Of a stretch of DNA of 64,000 bases, positions 35,943 to 44,022 are shown in pieces. The notes under the pieces were generated by a model. That model made no database searches. It saw only the letters and a program-made list of their open reading frames with translations, and was not told where the DNA came from. The position numbers and the translations under genes were made by a program. Within the stretch, counting starts at the first letter, position 1, and every line of letters starts with the position of its first letter. The DNA is from Methanobacteriota archaeon (GTDB lineage Archaea > Thermoplasmatota > E2 > JACPAO01 > JAHWKR01). The DNA lies in contig JAHWKR010000006.1 of NCBI GenBank assembly GCA_019347805.1, positions 25,142 to 89,141 of the forward strand, read 5' to 3'.

Positions 35943-36052
35943 GGTCCGGGCCTCTTGGGTCTGGACGGCGTCGGGCATGACGGGGGTGCGGAAGAGGGGG
36001 AGGGGGATGATGTTTTCGCACCCTCGGGATGTGAATCCCGTGTCGAGAACGG

Positions 36053-36058
36053 CTATAT
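36053..36058 (+). promoter_or_regulatory. TATA-like box for the rhodanese operon
   Basis: CTATAT is centred 26 nt before the ATG at 36081, which points to a leaderless transcript for the rhodanese-lipoprotein pair. Confidence 0.5.
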
Positions 36059-36080
36059 CGGGCCCCAGGATTTGCGGCCC

Positions 36081-36491
36081 ATGGAGTCCCATGCTGTGAC
36101 ACGGCTAGTGGAGGACGCGGCCGAGCCGGCGCGCTGCGAGGCCCATTTCGCCGACCGCTTGGCGTTCTACACCGACCCGTTCGACCTGCATGCGGAGCTG
36201 GAGCGTGGGGAGGATGGCGTCGTGGTGCTGTTCTGTGCCGACCGGGATTTCTATGAGGCGCACCACGTGCCGGGTGCGCATTGGTTGCATTATCGTGACA
36301 TCACGCCCGGGACTGTGGATTGGCCCAAGGACACGCTTATCGTGGTCTATGGCAAGGGCGGTGCCTGCAATGTCGGTCCGAAGGCGGCGCTCCGGTTGGC
36401 GCGGCTCGGTTATCGGGTCAAGGAGTTGGACGGCGGCATGACGCAATGGATGGCGGACGGCTTCCCGGTCAGCAAGGGGGTGGAGCCGTGA
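36081..36491 (+). CDS. Rhodanese-domain protein
   Basis: 136 residues. Single rhodanese domain: DLHAELERGEDGVVVLFC, HHVPGAHWLHYRDI, the active loop VVYGKGGACNVGPKAALRL and GYRVKELDGGMTQWMADGF. The loop Cys (in GACNVG) would carry the persulfide. It probably moves sulfane sulfur in the cytoplasm. The ATG at 36081 is supported by promoter distance. It overlaps the next gene by 4 nt (GTGA). Confidence 0.88.
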   Translation: MESHAVTRLVEDAAEPARCEAHFADRLAFYTDPFDLHAELERGEDGVVVLFCADRDFYEAHHVPGAHWLHYRDITPGTVDWPKDTLIVVYGKGGACNVGPKAALRLARLGYRVKELDGGMTQWMADGFPVSKGVEP

Positions 36492-37285
36492 GGCTGCCGG
36501 TCTTCTTCGTGATCGGTGCTCTGCTGCTTAGCGGCTGTGTCACCGAGGAGTCCGATGATGAGGCGCGTGATGAGGGGGTTGTACCGCCGGGCCCCGTCGT
36601 CCTGCCGTGGGACCTGCTGGATTGCGCGTACGTCGTCTGGGGTGTCCCGGTCGCGGGGGACGCGCTCGAACCACACCTGCCGGAAGGGTTCACCCTTGGC
36701 CGTTCGGACGGCCCGCTCGCACCTGTCGTCGGTGACGCTTTTCTCGGCTTCGAATCGTTCGTCTGCGATTCGGGCATGGGCCTCGACGGGCGCGTGGAGG
36801 GGATGACCTATGGCAGTCTGTTCACGAGCGTCGAGCCGCCGGAGGATCTTGCCATCGACGGGATCGACCAGTACTATTACAAGTGGGACCCGCTCGTTCC
36901 CGACGAACCACGCCGCCTCTTCCTGCAGGAAGCGGGCATGATGGCCCGTACTGGTACGGCCACGATCGATCGTCCCGTGGAAGGGCTCAAGCGTGCTGCT
37001 TACACGTTGGAGGGCGTGGGATCGTTCAGCCTGGAAGCGCCGGGCACGGCTCCGACTCCGGCGGACGGTGGGGGGCCCTTCGCCGAGTTCACGCCACTCG
37101 CTGATGGGGGTCATGCCGTGTGGCGTGCCGACTACACCACCGAGACCAGGGGGAGCGGCGACGGGGTCTTCCGGGTCGATCCAGGTTCGTGGGCCGCCGA
37201 GGTCCTGGGGGTCACCGAGGGACGGGCCAACTTCAATCACGGCACCTGGTCGTTCCAGAACGGGAACTTGACGTTGCCGTCATGA
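36488..37285 (+). CDS. Lipoprotein, possible acetoacetate-decarboxylase-like fold
   Basis: 265 residues, GTG overlapping the rhodanese stop. Lipobox LLSGC after a short hydrophobic stretch; then an acidic linker. The line WGVPVAGDALEPHLPEGFTLG resembles the start of acetoacetate decarboxylase/DUF2071-type proteins, but the Schiff-base Lys region is not recognised, so an enzymatic role is doubtful. It faces the cell exterior. It is followed 31 nt later by a membrane-protein gene. Confidence 0.65.
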   Translation: MRLPVFFVIGALLLSGCVTEESDDEARDEGVVPPGPVVLPWDLLDCAYVVWGVPVAGDALEPHLPEGFTLGRSDGPLAPVVGDAFLGFESFVCDSGMGLDGRVEGMTYGSLFTSVEPPEDLAIDGIDQYYYKWDPLVPDEPRRLFLQEAGMMARTGTATIDRPVEGLKRAAYTLEGVGSFSLEAPGTAPTPADGGGPFAEFTPLADGGHAVWRADYTTETRGSGDGVFRVDPGSWAAEVLGVTEGRANFNHGTWSFQNGNLTLPS

Positions 37286-37316
37286 CAGGATCTCGTCACG
37301 CGCAGGGTGCGACCAC

Positions 37317-38537
37317 ATGTCAAGCGCGCCCTTCATGCCTCTCCTCCTCTTCGGGGATGCGATGGCGTCCGACGACCCGGCACGTGCGATCCAAGCGGGC
37401 ATCATGCTCGCGGCCGCCCAGGATGTCGAGGCGTTGGAGAAGTTCGCCGAGCGGCTGGCCGACGATGTGCGACCGGTCTTGGAGAAGGCGACGAAGCGGC
37501 CGTGGGCGTTCGACCCGCTCGACCCGACGCATCTTCGCTCCCGGGACACCTATCGGCCGAGCGATTTCCTGGACGAGGCGGCCATGCGGCTCGTCGAGGG
37601 TCCCTATGATCTCATCATCGTAGTGACCGATGTGCCGCTCTTGGGGCGTCGTTTGACGGCGGGGAGCCTGTCGGCGGCGGCGCGCATCGTCATCCTGTCG
37701 ACGTGGCGGTTGCGCACGAGCGAGCGGGGGGAGCCGAGACGTCCGCTCGACGGCCCGGCGGTGCATTGGAACGCCGCCCATCTGCTCTTGCATCTCGTGT
37801 GGGGCCTTTTGGTGTTGAAGCGTCGGAAGCGGCGGGCGCGTCGTTGGCACTTCGACCCGGAGCGTGTCGACGCGTCATGTCTTCCCGAGCCGCCGCCGGG
37901 GGTGACGGAAGCGGCGGCGAAGCTCCCGGAGCAGGTCATCGAGACGGACAGTCCATTGCGTCATTTCTGGTTCCATGTCACGAACGCCTCGCAGAACATG
38001 GGGCAAGTGGTGCGTCCGCTCGTACGCAGCCGGGCGCCGTTTCTGGCCCTGACCTTGCCACGGCTTTCGACGGCGGCGGTGGTGCCGTCCTTGGTGCTCA
38101 TCATCTCGGCCGAGATCTGGGACGTCGGCGTCAATGTCGAGGCGGTGCGGCTCTTAGCGGCGGCCGTCGTGGTGCTGTTCGCGTCGACCGTGTATGTCGT
38201 GTTCTCGAACCGGTTGCTCTTTCCGCGTGGGGAGCGCAGGCGCATGACCGAGCACCTGGCGGTGGTCAACACCACGGTCTTGGCGACGATGTTCTTCGTC
38301 ATGCTGGGCTTGATGGTGATGCTCTGGCTCCTCATCCTGGCCATCGTGGTGCTGGTCTTTCCGCAGGACCTCATCCACACCTGGCCGACCCTGGGGAACG
38401 CACCGGTCGGGTTGCGGGGCGAGATGCGCATCGCGCTCCTGGTCAGTGTCATCGGGACGGTGACGGGGGCGCTCGCGGGTGGGTTGGAGAGCCGGTCCGT
38501 TTTGCGGGAGCTGGCGTTGTTCCGGGACGAGGTGTAG
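37317..38537 (+). CDS. Membrane protein of unknown function
   Basis: 406 residues. The N-terminal 200 are soluble with a strand YDLIIVVTDVPLLGRR and a His-containing hydrophobic helix HWNAAHLLLHLVWGLLVL. The C-terminal half has about four membrane helices, including VVPSLVLIISAEIW and MLGLMVMLWLLILAIVVLVF. The combination recalls a widespread uncharacterised family in which a DVP..GR motif precedes a helix with spaced His. No zinc or catalytic site can be proven. Confidence 0.7.
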   Translation: MSSAPFMPLLLFGDAMASDDPARAIQAGIMLAAAQDVEALEKFAERLADDVRPVLEKATKRPWAFDPLDPTHLRSRDTYRPSDFLDEAAMRLVEGPYDLIIVVTDVPLLGRRLTAGSLSAAARIVILSTWRLRTSERGEPRRPLDGPAVHWNAAHLLLHLVWGLLVLKRRKRRARRWHFDPERVDASCLPEPPPGVTEAAAKLPEQVIETDSPLRHFWFHVTNASQNMGQVVRPLVRSRAPFLALTLPRLSTAAVVPSLVLIISAEIWDVGVNVEAVRLLAAAVVVLFASTVYVVFSNRLLFPRGERRRMTEHLAVVNTTVLATMFFVMLGLMVMLWLLILAIVVLVFPQDLIHTWPTLGNAPVGLRGEMRIALLVSVIGTVTGALAGGLESRSVLRELALFRDEV

Positions 38538-38549
38538 GGGAGTCCCCGC

Positions 38550-39059
38550 TCATCCGCTGCCATCGCCAGGGGAGGTCGAAGCCAACCGTTCGCGGTTGTG
38601 CAGGAAGAAGACGGCGGGGTGGACCAGTTGGGCGAGCCGGGTGCCGTCCTCAGTGAGCGCATAACGCTGCACTTCCCCTTCCTGCACACGCGTCACGAAC
38701 CCTTCCTCTTCCAGGTGGCGTAGTTTGTCGGTCAGCACGCGGCTCGTGATCGCTTCGAGGGCGGTCTTCAGTTCGTTGAACCGCCGGGGGCCGTGCACGT
38801 GGAGGTGGAAGAGGAGGGCGGGGTTCCAGGCCGAAAAAAGCGGGTCCAATACAGAGACGGTCCCTTGCACACCGGTCAGGAAACGTTCAGAGGGGACGCA
38901 GCGTTCCTCGACAAGGCGCGCTGAGAAGGCGCGGGTCGCCGCAAGGTGGGCGCGGAAGCGGTCGAGTTGTTCGGCGGTGGGGCCGTGCCGGGGCGGTGGC
39001 GGTCCGTCGCTCAAGGTGCGCCGGGACGCACTTGCATCTTCATATGGTTCCCCGTCCAT
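38550..39059 (-). CDS. HxlR-type winged-helix regulator
   Basis: Up to 169 residues. The C-terminal 100 show the HxlR layout: VLDPLFSAWNPALLFHL, GPRRFNELKTALEAITSRVLTDKLRHLEEEGFV, wing VQEGEVQRYALTEDG. The start is open: the ATG at 39059 gives an N-terminal low-complexity stretch, while a TTG at 39014 lies 29 nt from a palindromic TATA-like box (39041-39046) shared with the divergent lipoprotein gene. It may control that gene. Confidence 0.82.
   Translation of the reverse strand: MDGEPYEDASASRRTLSDGPPPPRHGPTAEQLDRFRAHLAATRAFSARLVEERCVPSERFLTGVQGTVSVLDPLFSAWNPALLFHLHVHGPRRFNELKTALEAITSRVLTDKLRHLEEEGFVTRVQEGEVQRYALTEDGTRLAQLVHPAVFFLHNRERLASTSPGDGSG
39041..39046. promoter_or_regulatory. Palindromic TATA-like box between divergent genes
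   Basis: CATATG reads the same on both strands. It is 26 nt before the ATG of the lipoprotein gene (39069, plus) and 29 nt before a possible TTG start of the HxlR gene (39014, minus), so one box may serve both directions. Confidence 0.4.
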
Positions 39060-39068
39060 GAGGGGGCG

Positions 39069-39650
39069 ATGAAAGCCCTGTACCGCTTCCTCGTCCTCTC
39101 CCTGGTCGCGACCCTCCTCGTCTCCGGCTGTCTCGCCGACCCCGAAAAAGCGGACCCGCAGGCCACCACCTCGCCCTACGTCGACCAGCTGTCGTCCTCC
39201 ATCCGGGGGCTCTCGGAGAAGGAGATCGCCGACCTGTCCTCCGGTGCCGGGATGGGCTACGCGCGCCCCGCGGAGCTGAACGGATACCCGGGTCCGTTGC
39301 ATGTCCTGGAACTCGCCGAAGAACTCGGCTTGTCAAAGCAGCAGCGCGACGAGGTGCAGGCCATCCGTGAAGCCATGCTCGAGGCCGCGGTGCCCCTTGG
39401 GAAGGAATACCTGGAGGTCTATGCTGCGTTCGAGAAACGGTTCCGCGAAGGATCAGCGGACGCGGAGACAGTGCGTGTCTTTTCAGACCGGCTCGGCGAA
39501 ATAGACGGCGCGCTGCGCGCGGTCCACCTGGACGCACACCTCACCACGCGGGAGGTCCTGTCGGAGCACCAACGGCACGAATACGACCGGCTGCGCGGCT
39601 ACTCGGAGGGGATGGAACATGGGGCGCATGGCGAGGGGCACGACCATTAG
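39069..39650 (+). CDS. CpxP/Spy-like lipoprotein with His-rich tail
   Basis: 193 residues. Lipobox LLVSGC; then an all-helical domain (LSKQQRDEVQAIREAM, LEVYAAFEKRFREG, LTTREVLSEHQRHEYDRL) like Spy/CpxP/ZraP proteins of the LTxxQ group, which act as envelope chaperones or metal-stress sensors in bacteria. The tail MEHGAHGEGHDH could bind metal. A PGPLHVLELAEEL stretch marks the start of the helical region. Divergent from an HxlR regulator. Confidence 0.75.
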   Translation: MKALYRFLVLSLVATLLVSGCLADPEKADPQATTSPYVDQLSSSIRGLSEKEIADLSSGAGMGYARPAELNGYPGPLHVLELAEELGLSKQQRDEVQAIREAMLEAAVPLGKEYLEVYAAFEKRFREGSADAETVRVFSDRLGEIDGALRAVHLDAHLTTREVLSEHQRHEYDRLRGYSEGMEHGAHGEGHDH

Positions 39651-40879
39651 CCTGACCGACCGGTGAGGCTCTTGACGAACCCGCTCACGCCTTCGCCGGC
39701 GAGTTTCATGGCGCGCGACAGCTCTTCCTGCAATCCCCCGCCCGGTTTGCGCGCCACGACGAGCGACGAGGTGAGCGGTGCCTTGGGCGGCTGTTCGGTG
39801 ATGTCGACGAAGCCGGCGTCCTCGTACCAGCGCCGCACCTCGTCGAACCCGTAGTTGCGGCCGCCTTTGGTAAAGAGCAGCATGTTGACGGCGAAGAGGG
39901 CGCCGACCTGCGGCTCGGTGAGGGTCGGGTCGAGGATGTGGTCCTTGATGATGACGCGTCCGCCGGGGCGCAGGACGGAGAAGAGTCTGCGGGCGAGCGC
40001 CTTGTTCTCTTCTTCGTCCTCACCGTGGAGGATGTTGGAGACCCAGGCGATGTCGTAGCCTTCGCTGAGCTTGGGAAGCAGGTTGTCGTCCATGCCGAGT
40101 TTCTTGAGGTCCTTCACAAGGGCATCGGGAAGGGACGAGGTCTTGGGGGGCCGCGGGATGTCGTCGTTGTTGTAGTCGCAGGCGACGAGCCGGATCCGTT
40201 CGCGCACCCCAAGGGGTGCCTTGGCGACGTGGTCGTGGGTCACCTCGAGTGTGTTGGGCAGGTCGATGAGGGTGGCATGCAGATGCTTGTTGGCGGAGAG
40301 AAAAGCGAGCGAGTAGGTCGCGGCTCCGCCGCCCACGTCAAGGAGATGCACCGCGCGGCCGAGGTCGATGCGGTCCGCCAGGACCCGTGCGTCACCGCGG
40401 GCCTGTCCGATCGATTCCATAGCGTCGATGAAGCGTCGGGTCGCTTCGGGGTCGCTCTGGTACATGTGGTCCTTCATGGCGGGGCCGCCTTCTTCGAGGA
40501 CGTCGGGGAGCAGTTCCCAGTGGGTCCAGGAGTCCATGTCGAAGCGGATGAAGGGCCTAAAATCGGCGTCGCAGCCGTCGACGAGGTGGCGTTGGGCCAC
40601 CGGTGCGGTGTTGAACCCGCCGGAGTCGAGGGGAGCTTCGGGGTCTTCGGGGGCGCTTTTTTGCAGGAGGCCGAGCGCGGCGAGCGCGTTCAACACCAGT
40701 TCGGTGGCGCGTGGGTCGGTGCCGGCCGCGGCGGCGACGGCGGTGCCCGGAACCGGAAGCCCGCCACTTTGTCCTTCCAGTGCGGCGACGTGTGTGAAAA
40801 GGTCGTGGGCGACGGCGGCGTGGAGGACGCGAGACCGCTCATAGGCGCCGTGGAGGTCCATGAGGGCCGTCCAGTCCAT
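39647..40879 (-). CDS. Methyltransf_2-type O-methyltransferase
   Basis: 410 residues from the ATG at 40879, supported by a TATA-like box on the minus strand (40905-40910, about 28 nt away). N-terminal dimerisation wHTH region (YERSRVLHAAVAHDLF, ATELVLNALAALGLL), then SAM motif HLLDVGGGAATYSL, ILHGEDEEENKALARRLFSVLRPGGRVIIKD with a conserved HGEDEE. It resembles small-molecule O-methyltransferases acting on quinones, carotenoids or phenolics. The substrate is unknown. The frame stays open far upstream, but only through other genes. Confidence 0.88.
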   Translation of the reverse strand: MDWTALMDLHGAYERSRVLHAAVAHDLFTHVAALEGQSGGLPVPGTAVAAAAGTDPRATELVLNALAALGLLQKSAPEDPEAPLDSGGFNTAPVAQRHLVDGCDADFRPFIRFDMDSWTHWELLPDVLEEGGPAMKDHMYQSDPEATRRFIDAMESIGQARGDARVLADRIDLGRAVHLLDVGGGAATYSLAFLSANKHLHATLIDLPNTLEVTHDHVAKAPLGVRERIRLVACDYNNDDIPRPPKTSSLPDALVKDLKKLGMDDNLLPKLSEGYDIAWVSNILHGEDEEENKALARRLFSVLRPGGRVIIKDHILDPTLTEPQVGALFAVNMLLFTKGGRNYGFDEVRRWYEDAGFVDITEQPPKAPLTSSLVVARKPGGGLQEELSRAMKLAGEGVSGFVKSLTGRSG

Positions 40880-40926
40880 GTGACGCGGCGATGCGGGGTC
40901 GGGGGATAAAGGCGGTGGCGCGGGGC

Positions 40927-41982
40927 CTAGATCCGTCCCGAGTTGTCCTGCACGCCGGCGATCATGAGCTCGGCTTCGGCTTCGCCGGTGAACCGGTATT
41001 CGACCGTATAGCTCCCCGCTTTCCAGTTGGGGCGTTCGCCGAGCGGTTTGGTGGAAGGTTTCCCTTCTGGATAGAGTTCGTCGATCTGTTCGCCGCTTCG
41101 TTGTGTCTCTTCGAAGGTCTTGCGGTAGATCTCGCGGCCGTCGGGGTCGAGGAGGCGCACTTCGGCCGAGCCGAGCCGGGCGTCGATGCGGGTGCTGAGG
41201 GCGAAGCCTTCGACGCGGTCGTCGTCGACCATCTGCTGGGTCACCTGGAACGTGTCGGTGATGGGGACGGCGACACCGTCGGTGGAACCGCGTGCGCCGT
41301 CGTAGAGGTCCTTGGCGCGGATGAAGTGGGCGGGACCCGTGTAGCCGGTGCCGTGGTCGGTGAGGGCGAGCGAGAAGTAGGGGCCTTCCGCGTCGACGAC
41401 GCGCAGGAAGGTGAACCATTTGACCTCGGGGACGTAGCTGTAGTGCACCTCGAAGTCGCCTTTCGGGGCCTTCCCGCTGATGAGGAAACCGTGCGCGGTC
41501 CCGTCGGCGACAGGCACGGATTCGCTCGCGGTGGCCGTCATCTGGAGCAGGTGGCCGTAGAGATTGGTCGACCATTGTTGCCCGTCGCGGATGACATCGT
41601 TGGCGTTGGCCCAGGGATACATCTGTGCATGTTCGCCGCGTTCGTGGGGCGAGAGGTGACCTTGGTGGATGCGGCCGAGGATCGGGTTGAACGAGAAGAC
41701 CGCGTGATAGACCGCCTCGTCGCGCGACGGGGTGCCGACCACATACTCCGGCCCGGATTCCTTGTAGTAGGCGAGTCGCGTGGCTGTGAAACGCTCGAAG
41801 CCGCGCACCTCCATGTCGTAGGTCCAATGGTCGGAGAGCGTCCAGGGGACATAGCGGCCGGGATGCGTCTGGGTGTGGGCGTAGGGGTCGTCGCCACCGT
41901 CGTCGCCCTCTTGCATGCAGCCGGAAAGGGCCGGGCCGACAAGGAGCAGGAGGGCCAGGAAGGACGAGCGGAGGGGCCTCAT
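40927..41982 (-). CDS. Lipoprotein of unknown function
   Basis: 351 residues from the ATG at 41982. Lipobox ALSGC. The mature part starts with an acidic linker and then VPWTLSDHWTYDMEV, similar in character to the PGDSWTY opening of the secreted protein at 33966-34892. The end is strand-rich (KAGSYTVEYRFTGEAEAELMIAGVQ). Probably a surface-attached beta protein. No enzyme motif. It lies 47 nt upstream of the O-methyltransferase gene in the same direction. Confidence 0.7.
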   Translation of the reverse strand: MRPLRSSFLALLLLVGPALSGCMQEGDDGGDDPYAHTQTHPGRYVPWTLSDHWTYDMEVRGFERFTATRLAYYKESGPEYVVGTPSRDEAVYHAVFSFNPILGRIHQGHLSPHERGEHAQMYPWANANDVIRDGQQWSTNLYGHLLQMTATASESVPVADGTAHGFLISGKAPKGDFEVHYSYVPEVKWFTFLRVVDAEGPYFSLALTDHGTGYTGPAHFIRAKDLYDGARGSTDGVAVPITDTFQVTQQMVDDDRVEGFALSTRIDARLGSAEVRLLDPDGREIYRKTFEETQRSGEQIDELYPEGKPSTKPLGERPNWKAGSYTVEYRFTGEAEAELMIAGVQDNSGRI

Positions 41983-42106
41983 GACCAAGCGGGTATCCCG
42001 GACATGTCGGGCATAAGGATTGTGGTCCTGCGCCTTGGCGTCCGGGATCCCGTCGGACCGCTGCCCGGCCACAAGTCCTATCACACAGTCCCTCGTCGCC
42101 GGGTCC

Positions 42107-43219
42107 GTGGACGTCCGCATCGTGGGCGGGGGCTTCGCCGGTATCGTGACGGGGCTCGCTTTGTTGTCGCGCGACCCGGAGGGCGAGCATCGGGTCACGG
42201 TCTATGAGCGTGGGCCTGAGGTGGGGACGACGCTCTGCGGTGAGGGTCTCAGCAAGACGACGTTGGACCGGATGCGGTTCGAGGGCTTCGACCACACGCC
42301 CTACATCGGCCACGGGTTCTCGAGCGCGGCGTGGTATGTCCCGGACGGCAAGTCGGTGGCGGTGCCGGATCCCTGTTTCACGATGGACCGGGCGCGCTGG
42401 ATCCCGGCGATGGCCGAACATCTGGAGCGGTTGGGCGGCACCGTCGAGACGGATCGCAAGCTCTCGGTGGGAGACATCCGGAACCTGCCAGGGGACCTCG
42501 TCGTCGGCGCCGATGGTCCGGGTTCGCAGACGCGCAAGATCGTCGGAGGGAACGTACGCACCCGGCTGGGCATCCAGTACCGTGTGCAGGATTCGGACCA
42601 TGAGAGCGATGAGCTCTTTTTCCTGGTCGACAAGCGGTTCAGCCCGGAGTACAGTTGGATCTTCCCGCGCGGCGCGGTGGATGGTTTCGGCAAGATGGAC
42701 AATGTCGGCATCCTGGCGGCGGAGGACGGCGACGATTGGGCGCGCCTCGACCGCTTCATGGCGCATTGGGGGGTGACCGGCAAGAAGGCGAAGAAGGAGG
42801 CCTATCCCATCGCGTTCGGCGGCGACAAGGTGCAGGAGGGACGCTATGCGTTGGTCGGTGATGCGGCGGGACTGACGAACCCGGTCACCAAGGGCGGCAT
42901 GGCGGCGGTGGTCTACGCGGCGGAGCTCTTGGCGGACAGCGTCAAGGAAGGAAGCCCCGAAAGATACGGCAAGCGGGTCATGTCCCATCCCATCGCGGAT
43001 CCCGTGTTCCTCCGTGCGCTCAAGGTCATCACGGAGACGCCGAACGGCGAGGTGGTGCGCTGGATGCGTCATCTGCCAGAGCGCTTCGTCGTGGGGGAGC
43101 GATCGTCGAAGGTGTCATGGGGCCTCGTCCTGCGCACGATGCTCGCAGCACCCCGGCGCATCCCGGATTGGTTCGCGGTCTATCGGGCGATGGCGATGTC
43201 GCGCGTTTATTCCTGGTAG
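42107..43219 (+). CDS. Geranylgeranyl-reductase-family FAD protein
   Basis: 370 residues from a GTG at 42107 (a weak TATA-like CTATCA is 26 nt upstream). FAD-binding GGGFAGIVTGLAL at the N-terminus, CGEGLSKTTL, the family signature PEYSWIFPRG and GDAAGLTNPVTKGGM near the C-terminus. Family members reduce double bonds of geranylgeranyl chains in lipids or quinones. It is shorter and diverged from the reductase at 58119-59369, so it may act on another prenyl substrate. Divergent from a lipoprotein gene. Confidence 0.85.
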   Translation: MDVRIVGGGFAGIVTGLALLSRDPEGEHRVTVYERGPEVGTTLCGEGLSKTTLDRMRFEGFDHTPYIGHGFSSAAWYVPDGKSVAVPDPCFTMDRARWIPAMAEHLERLGGTVETDRKLSVGDIRNLPGDLVVGADGPGSQTRKIVGGNVRTRLGIQYRVQDSDHESDELFFLVDKRFSPEYSWIFPRGAVDGFGKMDNVGILAAEDGDDWARLDRFMAHWGVTGKKAKKEAYPIAFGGDKVQEGRYALVGDAAGLTNPVTKGGMAAVVYAAELLADSVKEGSPERYGKRVMSHPIADPVFLRALKVITETPNGEVVRWMRHLPERFVVGERSSKVSWGLVLRTMLAAPRRIPDWFAVYRAMAMSRVYSW

Positions 43220-43220
43220 T

Positions 43221-43655
43221 TCAGGCGGCGGACGTGGCGGCCCCGGCGGTGACGGGGTCGATGGTGGGGATGTCCTCGGTGGCGGCGAGGCGGATGAGCC
43301 GGCTGTCGTGCGTCGCCAGTATGGCGTTGGAGTCGCGGGCGTGGGCGATGATGGCGGCGTCGCGGGAGCCGATTCCGGCCATCTCGTCGACGAAGAACGT
43401 GATCGCGACGGCGCGGATCTCCCCCGTGGTGAGTGGTAGCGTCTCGAGCTCCTGGTCGAGGAACGATGCGGCGAGGTTCTCGGTGTCCTTGTGCACAAGG
43501 CGTCGGAGGATGTGCAGGACCTCGAGTTGGACGACGGTGGGGACAAGGAGCTCGTCAGCGAGGGCGGCCTCATCGAACCAAGTGGCGACCGATTGGTGCT
43601 CAGGGGTGTGGTCGTCGAGGAGGTAGACCCAGATGTTGGAGTCGATGAGGATCAC
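43221..43655 (-). CDS. PIN-domain toxin (VapC-like)
   Basis: 144 residues. Acidic residues of the PIN RNase site are present: Asp5 in LIDSNIW, Glu in VVQLEVLHIL, Asp in GSRDAAIIAHA and Asp in ATHDSRLIRL. It overlaps the antitoxin gene by 4 nt (ATGA). It would cleave RNA when the antitoxin is lost. It is convergent with the reductase gene, with stops 1 nt apart. Confidence 0.88.
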   Translation of the reverse strand: MILIDSNIWVYLLDDHTPEHQSVATWFDEAALADELLVPTVVQLEVLHILRRLVHKDTENLAASFLDQELETLPLTTGEIRAVAITFFVDEMAGIGSRDAAIIAHARDSNAILATHDSRLIRLAATEDIPTIDPVTAGAATSAA

Positions 43656-43915
43656 AGTCGGTCGCCCCAGACCTCGCGTTTCAGGGATTCGGGGGTGTAG
43701 AGGGGGGCGTCGGGGCGTCGGTTCGTCTTGTTCACCGCGCCGCGCAGCTTGCGCAACGCCTCGCGCCGGGCCTCCCTTCGGTCTTTGGCGGGGTGGATCT
43801 CGACGCCATGGCGGCCGGTGTCGAAATGCACCTCGGTGCCGGGGGTGAGGCCGTAGCGTTCCCGGAGGTGCTTGGGGATAAGGACGCGGCCCTTGTCGTC
43901 GACCGTGGCGGTCAC
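43652..43915 (-). CDS. AbrB-type antitoxin (VapB-like)
   Basis: 87 residues from the GTG at 43915, 27 nt from a TATA-like box. The AbrB/MazE swapped-hairpin domain fills the N-terminus (VDDKGRVLIPKHLRERYGL, PGTEVHFDT); the C-terminal tail (TPESLKREVWG) would bind and block the PIN toxin. The ORF could be extended to 43999, but that would translate the promoter repeats. Repeats GTGGGAA upstream are its likely operator. Confidence 0.87.
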   Translation of the reverse strand: MTATVDDKGRVLIPKHLRERYGLTPGTEVHFDTGRHGVEIHPAKDRREARREALRKLRGAVNKTNRRPDAPLYTPESLKREVWGDRL

Positions 43916-43935
43916 AGGGAATGGATCGGGCGGAG

Positions 43936-43979
43936 AGCTATTTTTGCCTTGTGGGAAAAAAAGTGGGAAAAATTCCCAC
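43936..43979. promoter_or_regulatory. TATA-like box and GTGGGAA repeats of the vapBC-like pair
   Basis: A minus-strand TATA-like box (TATTTTT on plus, 43939-43945) lies 27 nt before the antitoxin GTG. Just upstream are three copies of one heptamer: GTGGGAA at 43951-43957 and 43963-43969, and its inverted form TTCCCAC at 43973-43979. The last two make a palindrome with a 3-bp centre. AbrB antitoxins usually repress their own promoter through such sites. Confidence 0.6.
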
Positions 43980-44022
43980 CACTCCATCGACTCCACCATC
44001 CCGAATATCGTTCATATGACCT

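Noticed and set aside
34956..36491. 511-codon frame ending in a rhodanese domain
   Set aside because: The first 375 codons are antisense to the alcohol dehydrogenase. A TATA-like box places the true start at 36081.
39647..43072. 1141-codon minus-strand frame
   Set aside because: Only the last 410 codons show homology (O-methyltransferase). The rest is antisense to the reductase gene and out of frame with a lipoprotein gene, so it is not a fusion protein.
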